DNA from: Amphibalanus amphitrite
Taxonomy: Eukaryota > Arthropoda > Thecostraca > Balanomorpha > Balanidae
DNA: 64,000 nt
Direction: 5' to 3'
Assembly: GCF_019059575.1 (NCBI RefSeq)
Contig: NW_024882021.1
Location: 415,292 to 479,291, forward strand
This document shows positions 51,961 to 62,580 of the stretch, piece after piece (within the stretch, counting starts at the first letter, position 1; every line of letters starts with the position of its first letter). The notes beneath the pieces were generated by a model that worked only from the letters and a program-made list of their open reading frames with translations, had not been told where the DNA came from and ran no database searches. The position numbers and the translations under genes are program-made.

Positions 51961-52269
51961 CATGTTTACTGGGTATGTGCATTATGACCTTTTACTTTTT
52001 GACACTTTTAGTGAAACACCCTGTATGATACCTCAGGAATTTTAGTAGTTTCCTTTGATGCCTCAGGAATTTTAGGAGATCTTTGTAGTAGGTCTTCTAC
52101 TACCTCTCGAAAAAGTGGCACGTTACTTTGCTGTTTTTCTACTAAATATTACATTAATTTATTTTATCTAAGGGTTTACTACTCACGTAAGCCTAAAGCG
52201 TAAGCACGTTTATGAAATAAGCATATCTATGTATATAATGCTAGTTCAATGATAAAAAATATACTGAGC

Positions 52270-52690
52270 TGCCAGCTGCGGGTGACCGAGCGCTGGCTTG
52301 GCTTTGGAGCCGCAGCAGACGGCGGAAGTCAATGTCACTGCTAAGGCGGCGGCGGATTTGTTGCGCCCGTGCACCACCATGAACCCGGTTTACATAGCAT
52401 ATTTGACGAGACTCTAGCTCGTTAATTTGGCGATAACTTCGATGCAGTGGTCTTCAGATATTTAGAGGGGATCATTTTGTAAATTGTTCAGCACCATTGG
52501 CATCTTTTGCAACATCACGGACGGAGATATAAACTTGCAACAAACCTTATGTAAACGCGTCTATGGCTGACCGAGCTCTCCCAATTCCACGCTGGCTTGA
52601 CTTTGGAACCGCAGCAGACGGCGGAAGACGGAAGTCAATGTCACTGCTAAGGCGGCGGCGGATTTGTGGCGCCTGGTCACCACCAGGGCG
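52270..52690. repeat. Direct repeat of about 100 bp
   Basis: The block CCGCAGCAGACGGCGGAAG, then GTCAATGTCACTGCTAAGG, then CGGCGGCGGATTTG occurs at about 52280-52375 and again at about 52585-52685, preceded in both by ACCGAGC and CGCTGGCTTG. The second copy has a 7-bp duplication (GACGGAA). No gene or target duplication is recognised around it. Confidence 0.75.
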
Positions 52691-53207
52691 CGCGCAGCGT
52701 CGGGCCGGTGAAACGGAAGCCGGGCATCTAGTTGCCAGACTGATTTGCTCCCTCATAGTCGAAAGTTGGGCAACTAGCACCGAAAATTGCTGTTTGTAAA
52801 TAAAAAATTGATTTGAGGGAAAAAAATGCCCGGATTTAGACTTCTAAAATTATTTTGAACATAAACTATTTCAGTTGGGGGGATGTTAAGGCCTCAAGGT
52901 ATCAAATAGGTTCCATTGCGAAAGTTCCGTCGTGAAAACGGCCTATATGTCTTAACCCCACTGCCAGGGGATGTCGTCCCGGTTCTTCCCATGTATTATT
53001 CGCCAATCAGCTTAACACTACCGGTGACGTCACTGGTGGACCGCCAATCGGGGCCGGCCGGCCGGCCGGCCGGGCCCGTAGAAGGCCAAACGCAGACGTT
53101 TTCAGAAAAGCGTAAGCCGTATACGTGTAGATACAGTCGTGGATGGAATTTTGCTGTGATTCGGCTCTCCAAGAGTGCGTCAGGGTACCAGGACCAGGAC
53201 AAAGGTC

Positions 53208-53522
53208 CAGGGCATATTTTAAGGCACTTACTGCGTCCCATTCTGGGACGCAACCCCCTCGCCTTGGGACATAGCCCCTGCTGATTTGACCCACTGCGTC
53301 CCTGCCCTGTGCCCTGTCCGGTTCCCTGACTTGTGCCCTGCTGTGTGCCCTGAACTGTACCCTTCCCTCTAAAATGTCCTGTGCCATGCCCTGAAACCTG
53401 CCGTGCCCTACTTTCTGCCCTCCTCAGTGCCCTACTCTGTTCCTTGCCCAGTGCCCTTAGTGGTAGCACGTGCCCTCTGCTCAACTTTGGGACGCAGTAA
53501 AAATTTGTTAAAATATGCCCTG
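53208..53522. mobile_element. hAT-type MITE inserted in Gypsy pol
   Basis: This 315-bp element has termini CAGGGCATATTTTAAGG and, inverted, CAGGGCATATTTTAAC, plus a shared TTACTGCGTCCCA block. CAAAGGTC is duplicated exactly at 53200-53207 and 53523-53530 (8 bp, as for hAT). The interior is a GCCCTG/GTGCCCT-rich simple sequence. A truncated relative is at 13337-13465. It interrupts the 3' end of the Gypsy pol frame. Confidence 0.95.
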
Positions 53523-56110
53523 CAAAGGTCATAGTGAACCGGCATCTGATAAAATCCGCTCACCATGCTTAGCAGCCGACTTCGACCCTTCACCCTCGTA
53601 AAACAAACCAGGTCTCCGATCTCAAAACGCCTAGCAGTCGCAGTTCTGTCGAAGTCGCGCTTCTGACGATTCTGACTTTTCAAAACGGTGCTGTGGAGAT
53701 TTGGGTACAGCAGGTCAAGCCTGGTCTTTAATTTGCGTCCAACCATTAACTCAGCTGGCGACACTGATGTAGTTGAATGGGGCGTTGTGCGATAGCGAAA
53801 CAGCCATTGACTTAGACAATGTTCCCATGATTTGCCCCCTTTTTCCTCCCTTTGCAGCGCCAGTTTCACCTCTTTGACGGCCCTCTCCGCCAGCCCATTT
53901 CCTCTGCTGTGACGGGGAGCAATGGTCATGTGAACAATGCCATTTTCTCTCATGAAATCTTGGAAGTCGGCACCAGTAAACGTAGACTGGTTGTCCGAAC
54001 AGCAAACATCGGGCAGGCCGTGCCTCGCGAACAATGCGCGCAGTTTCGCTATTGTGGGCTGAGCGGCTGTGCTGTACATTACCTCAGCCTCAATCCATTT
54101 AGACATACTATCGATAACCACGAGAACGTATTTGCCTTTTTTCGGCTCTGCAAAATCGATGTGAATTCTCGACCACGGCCTGCCGGTCCACGGCCACTGG
54201 TGCAACTCACAGTGAGGCGGCGCTCCTCTACTCTCCTGGCACGGAGCACAGCTGCGGACGACCGTCGAGATGTCCTCGTCAATCTTCGGCCACCACACTA
54301 TGCTGCGAGCCAGAGCCTTTGTCTTCACGATGCCGGGGTGGCCGACATGGAGCTCTCCAAGAACTCGCTTCCTGGCGACTGTGGGAATAACAACACGATG
54401 CCCCCATAAAAGTACCCCCGCCGTCTGGGACAACTCATGACGACGCGCTGCGTACGGCTTCAGCCAGTCGGGAGACTCCACCGGCCAGCCGCCGTGCTGC
54501 ACCAGGCGCAGAACCTGCGACAGGACCGGATCTCTGCGTGTCTCCGCAGCCACCGCCTCGGCGTTCAGGATGCACTGCTCGGTCAGCAGAACCAGCTCCT
54601 CCTGGCGGGGAACAGTCTCGTCAGGACACGGTAGTCGACTCAGACAGTCGGCATTAGCGATTTCATGCGTGCCTTTAAACTGAATACGATAGTTGTAGTT
54701 GGATAGCTTCAGAGCCCAGCGACGAATTCGGGCGGACGCCATTTCAGGTAACGACTCGTGCTCACCGAACAGCTTAATGAGTGGCTTGTGATCCGTGACT
54801 AACAAGAAAGGCTTAGCAAGCCCACAGAGGTACTGATGATGTCGAGTTACGCCCAATATTACAGCCAAACCCTCTCGCTCTATTTGACTGTACTTTGCTT
54901 CAGACGGTGATAGTCTGCGTGATGCGAACGAAATCGGCCTTTCCACCCCGTCGTCTTCCAGGTGAGCCAAAATAGCAGAAATCCCCTTACTTGAAGCGTC
55001 ACAAGTGAGAACCAACTGCTTGCGTGGATCGTAGTGAACCAGCAGGGCAGAGTCCGTAAGTTGTTTCTTGACTGACTTGAAACTGGCGTCATGTTCAGGA
55101 CCCCACACCCAATCGGCGTCTTTTCTAAGCAGATCATACAGCGGGGACATTATTTCAGCTCTGTGCGCAATGAACCTCGAGTAGTAAGTAACTAGCCCCA
55201 CAAAAGCCTTTAACTCTGTGGCGTTCGTCGGAGCAGGCGCAGCCGATATGGCCTTTACCTTGTCAAGAAGTGGTTGAATTCCTTGACCGCTGATCCGGTG
55301 ACCGAGGTACTGGACGCTGCTGGTGAACAGTTCACACTTGCTCTCTCGAACCCTCAGTCCGGCAGCTTCTAGACGGCTGAAGACCTGCTCCAAGACGTTC
55401 CAGTGCTCCTCCTCCGTGCTACTGCCGATCAGAGCATCATCTAAGTAGACAACCAAGTTGGGAATGCCACTCAAGATGCGCTCAATTTCTCGTTGGAAAA
55501 CCCCCACCGCGCAGGAAATCCCGTAAGGAAGCCGAGTGTATTGTAAAAGGCCACGAGATGTGTTGATCGTGAGTATTTCACGGCTGTCCTCATGAATCTC
55601 TAATTGCTGGTACGCAGACGCGAGATCAATTTTCGACCACACTTGTTTGGCCCCGATTTTTACCAGCATATCTTCCATCCGGGGCAGAGGATATCTATCC
55701 AGCCGAACAGCACGATTAGCAGTGCACTTGAAGTTAGCGCAGACGCGTATTTTACCGTCTGCACGAACCACGGGCACTATCGGTGCGGCCCACTGAGAGT
55801 CACGAACGGGCACCAACACTCCATTTTTAATGTCAGCATCTAGCTGAGCTTCAACCTTGTCTTTGTAAGCAAACGGCAGTGAACGAGCTTTACAAAACTT
55901 TGGCGGTACGTTTGCATCAATGTCCAGCTTTACTTTAACATTTTTCAGTTTACCCAGCTCTGAGCTAAACACTGTCGGGTACTTGCGTTTGAGTCGCTGC
56001 AATGGCGACGAAGACAGGCTGCATCTGTGGACTTCAGACCAGCAGATCTTCATCCGCTCGAGCCAGTTGCGTCCCAGCAGACATGGAGCCGACCCCTTCA
56101 CGACGATCAC
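53523..56110 (-). pseudogene. pol: Ty3/Gypsy retrotransposon pol (RT, RNase H, integrase), 3' end cut by MITE
   Basis: An uninterrupted frame of about 860 retroelement residues spans this interval. Reverse transcriptase (about 95-275) carries the motif-A Asp (SKIDLASAYQQL) and YLDD. The Gypsy RNase H domain (about 360-480) starts at LTCDASSKG. The integrase HHCC zinc finger (HVGHPG..CAPCQ, about 588-625) and a DD35E core (Asp at about 652 and 706, Glu at about 742) are also visible. Catalytic residues all look intact, so insertion may be fairly recent. The frame runs a further 30 codons into the MITE at 53522, so the native C-terminus is displaced. It is separated from gag-protease by a frameshift near 56125-56150. 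No LTRs were recognised on either side. Function would be reverse transcription and integration of the element's own RNA. Confidence 0.9.
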
Positions 56111-56124
56111 CGGCAGCCGGCTGT

Positions 56125-57406
56125 GAGATTGTGAGAAGCACCATGGTAGACGACGTCAGTGACAAACTCGCCCAGCACGGGAATCAGCTCCCCAGTGTAC
56201 GATCGCAGTTTGACGGGACACACAGTCAGCTTGGGGCGGTCACGCATCCGCTTATACGTTAATTCATCTATTAACGTAACCCCCGCCCCGGTGTCCAATT
56301 CCATGTTAACGGTTAGCCCTCCGATGCTGACGGGGCACCAGATGGGGGGCGGACTGACCTGGCCACGGTTCACGATGTATACTGGTAGACCTTGGTCGGC
56401 GACGTTCGTGTAGCTGATGTCCTGCTCCTCTTCCCGACCTCCTTGTCCCCGGTCAGCGGCTCCCGCATCCTGCAAATGCACCCTAGAACCGCCAGACAGG
56501 CGGCATTTACGGGCGAGATGTCCTATCTGATGACAAACCCGGCAGCGATAAGTACGAAAACGGCACTCGCCGAGATGGTTATTGCCGCATCTCCAGCACT
56601 CCTCCGCGGACTTGCCTGAACTGTTGACCGAAGCTGATCTCGGGGCCGCATTGGTGCTCCTACCTCCTGGAGCGGGCCGATGTCTGACGCCACTCATTCC
56701 GCTCCCCGTCGAAGCGCGGTGCACGGCGCCGGTGCCGTCAGACGCCGAAGCCTCGCCGAAACAGCCGGCTTCCCGAAGAATCGTCTCGGAAGCACGTGCA
56801 TGCTGAACAGCTGTTGTCAAGGTGAGGTCGGCCCTGCTAAGCAAATCCTGCTGACATTTCTCATTGCTTAAACCACAGACTAGCTGGTCCCGGAGTGCCG
56901 TTTCCAGATAAAGTCCAAAATTACAATCTTTCGCCTTGCTCCTGAGTTGTGCCATGTAATCTATAACACTCTGGCCTGGTTGTTGCACACACTTGAAAAA
57001 TTTGTACCTCTCTGCAATCTCCACATGCTGCGGTGAGAAATGTTCTGAGTTTCTCTGTTATCTCTGATAATGAGGCAGCCTGCACCGATACAGGATGTAG
57101 TAGATCACGGAGCTTATCGTACGTTTCATGGCCAATGATCGACAGAAAAACAGCTTTCCTCTGCTCCTCTCCCGTTACTCCGTTGGCAACACAGTAAAAT
57201 CCAAATCTGTCCAAGTAACTTACGATTGGCTCCTTATCAACTGAGAACGTTCCCAGATCACCATGCACCATACTTGCTGAGGCTGAGTCCGAAGCCTCGT
57301 CGCCAATGTGATGTTCCGCTTCGCTCCCGCACGCACTCCACACGCTGGCTCGGCTCGGGCCCGACTGGTTTATTCTCTCAGACCGGGTCAGTGGGATCGC
57401 GCTCAT
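56125..57406 (-). pseudogene. gag: Gypsy gag-protease region, frameshifted
   Basis: A start ATG lies at about 57406. The first part (capsid-like helices, YLDRFGFYCVANGV) is open to about 57040. The sensible reading then moves one frame, within about 57036-57057, and continues at 57024 with capsid text (IAERYKFFKCVQQ). Next come two zinc knuckles (CWRCGN..C and CRVCHQIGHLARKC) and an aspartic-protease motif, MELDTGAGVTLI. A second frame change near 56125-56150 separates protease from pol; a two-base CA excess would account for it. A shift within gag itself implies this copy is not functional. The breaks are described but not repaired here. Confidence 0.85.
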
Positions 57407-57539
57407 ATCGCCCCCGGGCACGGTCAGGCCACACTGGGCCGACAGGCACCAATAACGGAACACTAACAGAACCCGACAATAACAGAACGCTACAATCTGC
57501 ACCCGGGGGGCAGGGGGCACGTGCTCCTATCGGATTAGG

Positions 57540-57966
57540 GGGCCTCGGGCCCGAGGGGCCTTGCGACGCCAATTGGCGGCTGAGGGTCCCCGCTGGCATC
57601 TTTCGATTCAGAAGGGCTCCACAGGGCTCGGAAGAACATCTTATGTGCTCCGAAGAGCCACACTTCTCTCTATAAGAGCCCCACACCGGCTTTTTAGTGT
57701 CCCTTGCCGGCCTTTGATGGCCCTTGCCGGCTTCTCAGGGCCTATTGGCGACCTCTGAGGGCTACTTGCCGGCCTCTGAGGGCCCTTACCGGCATATCAG
57801 GGACCAGCAGCTTCTAAGGGTTCCACACACGCCTGCGATGACCCATGGTTGAAGGCCCCCACAACGGCGCCTGCGAGGGCCCTCACCGGCGGTTGTGAAG
57901 GCCCCACACCGGTGCCTAGCTGAGAGCCCCACACTGTCACCTCTGAGTGCAACCGGCACCCCTGAA
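57540..57966. repeat. Degenerate minisatellite (left half), split by hAT element
   Basis: Loose units containing GGGCCCCACACCGGC, CTCTGAGGGC and CTTGCCGGCCTCTGAGGGCC occur here. The same wording resumes at 60066, showing a single array interrupted by the 57967-60057 insertion. Confidence 0.75.
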
Positions 57967-59284
57967 CAGGGTTGTATACCAATCAAGTCGATTGAATTGA
58001 TTGATTTGTTTCAACACGTATTTTGAGTTGATTGGGTTGAGTCGATTGACTTTTCGAGATGACTGGTTGACTGACTCGTTTGACTTTAGCGACTGGTTGA
58101 CTGATTTGATTCCCGAAAATTAGAGTGACTCGTATGATTGAGTCGATTGAATGGAAAGTTCAAATAAGTTTTAGTTGATGAAAAATAATGACACCAATTG
58201 ATGACATCAAAGATCACAAAACTACACTGAAAACTGCTTGTCAATTGTCATCACAACTGCAATATGGGGTAGATGGCCAAATAAAGAACAGGGCCTAAAC
58301 ATGAACAGCCAACTTTGACTTTCAACTGCAATAACTCATAACTGCTCCAATCCTGGTGATAGAACCTGGCGATGCACCTACCTACCTTTCTGCACTCAGC
58401 AGGAAACGTTTTTTTTTTTTAATCCAGATGATAAAGTGCAAGGCCCTATATACTAATAAAGTGTGATTAATTAATAATTCACATCTCCACATCGGACGAC
58501 GGTGAAAACAGGGCGCCTGGGGCGATTTGATCAAGGTTCGTGAAATTCACACGTGACATTTAGCTTTTAGAAGGCCCACAAAGGGGGAGAAGTTCCAAAT
58601 GTCACGTGACTAATTTGCCCTCCGGCGCCCTGTTTTCACCGGCGTCCTCCACATCTCCTCAGAAACAACCCACTGAACTCTATAAATATCTGAAACCCCT
58701 ACAAAAATAACTGAAACAAAAGCGCCGTTTTCGTCTCGCTAATTACGTTTACGTATACCAATTAATAGCTAATTTGCTGCGTTGTTTAAATTGCAGCAGA
58801 ACGTTTGTTGATCCTTTTCTCCTGAGAGCCTAAGCATAACATATTTAATATATTTCATTTTCCTTAAAATATTTTACCGAATATTATTAAGTGGTTTTAT
58901 TTCAAATGAAATAATAATTAAAACGAAATTGGTGTTGTACAACCGATTTATTTTATGATGATCTACCATAGTACATGATAATCAATGACGTCATCTTACC
59001 AAAAAAAATCAAAACACGTAGAATAAGGATTTATAAAAGCTTAGCATACTTATTGGCAAAACGTTTTCTTTTATTCGCAGTCGCACCGTGCCGTCTTCGC
59101 GTTTTAATTTTCTTTGTTCCTGCTTCCTTTGTCCTTATCTTATCCTGTGGTTCCAGAGTCCCTGTCCTCTCCATTTCCTTTTAAATATATTTTTAATCCT
59201 CATCCCTATCCCCCAGTCCTAACAGTTTCAAATTGTATTGCAATAAAATGTTTTGAATTCTTCACATAGGTACCTAACATTGAC

Positions 59285-59432
59285 ATGCCACGTCCAGAGT
59301 CGTGGACCGCTAAATACTTCAAATCTCTTCCTTCCCAATCTGACAACATCCCACTTCTCAAATGCACATTGTGTGGAAAGATTTTTTCAGGCTGCCCGTC
59401 AGTCTCTGTCTAACCGAAACCGTCACATGCAG
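59285..59432 (+). pseudogene. BED-type zinc finger fragment of hAT transposase
   Basis: MPRPESWTAKYFKSL then LLKCTLCGKIFSG is read in one frame. A one-base shift leads to SLSNRNRHMQ and a GTAAG donor-like end. The W..KYF...C-x2-C...RH arrangement matches BED fingers found at the N-terminus of hAT transposases. The location inside a hAT-type element supports the call. It is weak taken alone. Confidence 0.45.
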
Positions 59433-59750
59433 GTAAGATATTTATTATTTCTATTTCCCTATGGTTAATATGTTATTGATGCATATTATCCATTAAAATA
59501 GACATGGTGTAGGGTAAATGGCCAAATCACGAACACTGCCAAAATCCGAGCAGCTAACTTTCAACTGCAATATCTGATATTTAGTGTAAATTGAGTTGGA
59601 ATATGGCCAAAATTAAATTGACAACTTTTAGGTGAAACTCAATATCATGATCCACCTGTCCATCACTAGGTATCCTTCCTTATTACATAGAAACTTTGAA
59701 TGGCATGGCAATTTATAATTTTAAATGACAATATTTTTATGTTTCTTCTG

Positions 59751-59776
59751 TAGGTAGGTAGGTAGGTAGGTAGGTA
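59751..59776. repeat. (TAGG)n microsatellite
   Basis: Six perfect TAGG units lie inside the hAT-type element. Confidence 0.9.
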
Positions 59777-60065
59777 CACCAGACTGCTATGGACACTTTT
59801 CCAAGTTGGTGGGGCAAAAAACCTAATGTTTATCTTGGTTTGAGTCGTTTGATTGAGTCATAGATAACAGTAGAACATAGATAACAGTAGTTCTACTCTA
59901 CTGTTATCTATGATTGAGTTGATTGATTCCTTTCATTGTCGCGTTTGAGTCGATTGAATCAATTCCCGAAAACTGCTCTGACTTGATTGATTTGATTGGT
60001 TTCCCAAATTTATCGTGATTGAATTGATTGCTATTGATTGAGTCGTATACAAATCTGCCCCTGAA

Positions 60066-60415
60066 TGAGGTCCCGAAACCAGTGCTTCTTAAGGCCATAT
60101 ATCGGCGGCTCTGAGGGCTCAACGCTGGAGCCTCTGACGGCCTCAGACGGGACCTGCGCATCGGACGGCCACTCACCGGTGACTTTTGAGGGCCCCACAC
60201 CGACGACTCTGAGGGCCCCACACCGACGACTCTGAGGGCCCCACTGGCGTTTGAGTGCACCTTGCTGGGCGCTCTAAGGACTCCACAGGGCTCCGGAAGG
60301 CACCGCAGACCTCTTGAGAGCCCCTTGTCGGTCTCTGAGAGCCCCTGTCGGCCTGTGAAGGGTTCGAGCCAGCAACTCTAAGGGTCCCACACCCGACTGT
60401 GACGACCCCACACTG
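60066..60415. repeat. Degenerate minisatellite (right half)
   Basis: Units such as GGCCCCACACCGACGACTCT (twice in tandem at about 60191-60240) continue the array left of the hAT insertion. Confidence 0.75.
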
Positions 60416-61659
60416 AAGACTCAGACTCAGACTCAGACGTGTATTAAGGAAATCCACTAAAAGCGGCTATTACATCCTCTCGTCAAAAATTAAAACGGTG
60501 GTTTCAAAGTCAAGATAAAGAGAGACAAGCATCACAATCACACTCGCATACATCATAGTCAAGATAATACAAGAAACATAGATACAGACAATACCAGCAC
60601 ACATACACACCAGATGGTTAGCTCAACCCAAGGCCCTAAAACATAAGGTTGGACGAAGTTTTCTAGCAAAAATGTACTAGAAAAGCGCACGAGTCGAAGC
60701 TATTTCCGCTGTTTCTTTACAAATATGTCGCAAACAAGCTTTTTCTGTAGTCAATCATTATTACGAAGCTAAGCGACCAGTTGCTATAAATTCAATAAGC
60801 TAATACTTATTTTTTATATAAAAGCCTAGCTTATATAGTCCAACTCTAGTTGAATAATCAAGTACCTACTAAATTTTCCAGATGTGACATATCGCGCACT
60901 TCAGACAAATACGTTGCTAGGGCGTTGCTAAGGACTCTTTCGCATGTTTTGCTGCCTGGTTTTTGTTATGAAATGAGGGAAGTGAGATGGACAGGCTTTT
61001 GGATTTTTTTTTTTTCTGGTGTTCTAGGACCGTCTCAATTATTTAACTTGACATACTTTTCTTGCTTCTTCATCCGAGGCTTTTTCAATAATTGGTAGAT
61101 TCTAGCGTGGAAATAAAAGGGCGAGCAGGCCAGGGGTAAATGCAAGTCGACTGATAGTGAAATAAAAGGTAAAAGTGGCTGTTCCATTAGATTAGAAGTT
61201 TAATGTGATGTGATGGAACATGAAGCAACAGGATCAGACGCAAGAACCACCAATTAAGAACCCAGAACCAGCAAGCGCCATGCAATCAAGAGCAGCCATG
61301 GTAACGTTTGATTAGCTTTCAGAAAACCTTGAAAGACGCCAGACGGTGAGCAATCAAGAGATCTTACAAGACCAGTAGTTACTTGAAAATGAGAGCCGCC
61401 AGGAAAATCAGTAGATTCTTCAATGGCAACACATTTCAACATCTATCTAGCAATGATTTGCACCAGCGAGGTGCTATCATTGTGTTTTGTGTCTGTATCC
61501 CTATAAAATACTTAAAAAGTCAATAAATAAACAAACAAACAATAATGCGTTTTTTTCTATTGAAAGTAAGTCCTCCAAGTGGCAGGGGATGAATAATAGA
61601 AGGTACCTACCTAATTAATTGTCATCTATTCATTCAATTCATAGGCAATTCAGGGCATC
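60416..61659. other. AT-rich intergenic DNA, no gene seen
   Basis: Short open frames only (for example 60850-61098), with no recognised motif. The run ACTCAGACTCAGACTCAGA near 60418-60437 is a small simple repeat. Confidence 0.5.
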
Positions 61660-61699
61660 GATCGGCAGCGCCCTTACTGCATGGTACTGCGGATCGTCA

Positions 61700-62205
61700 A
61701 TGGGTTTCTTGATGACTCCGACTCTGACTCAGACTTTCAAAAATCAACTGACTTTGATTTCAAATGTCGGCTCTGACCGACTCCGACTCCACACTTCACA
61801 GCCCTAGCAGGTCTGCGGAGCCAATGGATTTTTGGTGACTCCGACTCCGACTCTGGCTTTCAAAATCGACTCTGACTCTGACTCCGGTCAGAACTGTCGA
61901 CTCCGATCGACTACAACTCCGACTACGGAACCCTGAAAGGTCTGCGGAGGGGATCGAATTTCGGTGACTGACTCAGACTCCAGCTTTAAAAATCGACTCT
62001 GACTCTGACTCGACGACTCAGGTCAGAACTGTCGACTCCGACCGACTACAACTCCGACTACGGAACCCTGAAAGGTCTGCGGAGGGGATCGAATTTCGGT
62101 GACTGACTCAGATTCCAGCTTTTAAAATCGACTCTGACTCTGACTCGACGACTCAGGTCAGAACTGTCAATTCCGACCGACTTCATGACTCCGGAGCCCT
62201 ACTGG
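61700..62205. repeat. Tandem 138-bp duplication of hAT-terminus-like sequence
   Basis: The block starting AACCCTGAAAGGTCTGCGGA is repeated at about 61929 and 62067, about 138 bp apart. All units are rich in GACTCCGACTCTGACTC. The inverse of GACTCCACACTTCACAGCCCT reads AGGGCTGTG...GGAGTC, a wording common at hAT ends, so the array may derive from stacked hAT termini. Confidence 0.65.
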
Positions 62206-62580
62206 CAGCTATCACGCCAGGAAGCTGCAAATCGTATTTTCCGTGGCGGTTTATGGCATTAAGGTCGATAATGCGGCTGAATCACACTATGAAACACCCT
62301 TATTGGCTGCAAGAACCACGAAAGTTAGCGCATCACTACTGGAAAACGTGACAAGTTATCCATTAATTGGCCCTGGATTTGGATAAATAACATGATGATG
62401 ATCATAGTAGCACACATTTACATGATCATTTATCTCAAGGCTGCCCTTCAGGCGGCTCTAAACTATGGCAATTTCCCTATCTTCAACATGTAAATGCCCT
62501 CGGGCGTCCTCGTGGTGACGTAGGCATGGGAGTGCCAGGTTGGTAGGAACTGGACTTCGACGCCCCCTGGCTCAACTCAG
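62206..62580. other. Probable 3' UTR/tail of the non-LTR element
   Basis: No coding region. On the minus strand this follows the reverse transcriptase stop codon. A TCATCATCATG-like simple tail lies near 62388-62404 and could be the element's 3' end. Confidence 0.4.

Larger units (their letters stand above)
50793..51973. mobile_element. Nested TA-flanked element with ACGTCGG palindrome arrays
   Basis: Ends CCCAGTAAACATG and the complement, each running into CGACGTCGG, form a TIR of about 23 bp with one mismatch. TA flanks at 50791-50792 and 51974-51975. Palindrome arrays occupy both sides. Two more internal copies of the terminus (51679, 51750) suggest a composite or self-inserted structure. 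Confidence 0.75.
49862..52023. mobile_element. mariner-type TIR element with TA flanks
   Basis: The termini CAGGGTGTTTCACTAAAAG extend about 33 bp (to AAAAAGTAAA) in near-perfect inversion. TA flanks at 49860-49861 and 52024-52025. The interior holds a decayed transposase remnant (50109-50628) and, nested, a second TA-flanked element (50793-51973). Confidence 0.85.
57967..60057. mobile_element. hAT-type element with perfect 8-bp TSD
   Basis: CCCCTGAA is duplicated exactly at 57959-57966 and 60058-60065. Termini CAGGGTTGTATACCAATCAA and, inverted, CAGATTTGTATACGACTCAA are about 75% identical. Next to both ends lie many GATTGAATTGATTGA and GAGTCGATTGA words, resembling the subterminal repeats of hAT elements. 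A BED-zinc-finger-like fragment is inside (59285-59432). The remaining transposase is not recognisable. Confidence 0.85.

Noticed and set aside
52876-52900. Purine run GGGGGGATGTTAAGG resembling a polypurine tract plus LTR start on the plus strand
   Set aside because: No matching second LTR or coding region in plus orientation; the neighbouring Gypsy is on the minus strand.
49800-52945. Inverted match CCGTTTTCACGACGGAA (49811) with TTCCGTCGTGAAAACGG (52922)
   Set aside because: The match is short, lies outside the TSD-defined mariner element and has no wider symmetry; may be a scattered repeat fragment.
56125-57057. Programmed frameshifting in Gypsy gag-pol
   Set aside because: One shift lies within the capsid part of gag, where programmed shifting is not expected; decay is simpler.
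53523-57966. LTRs of the Gypsy element
   Set aside because: Comparing 52800-53200 with 57410-57970 by eye showed no shared block; the 5' flank is minisatellite, so no LTR is claimed.
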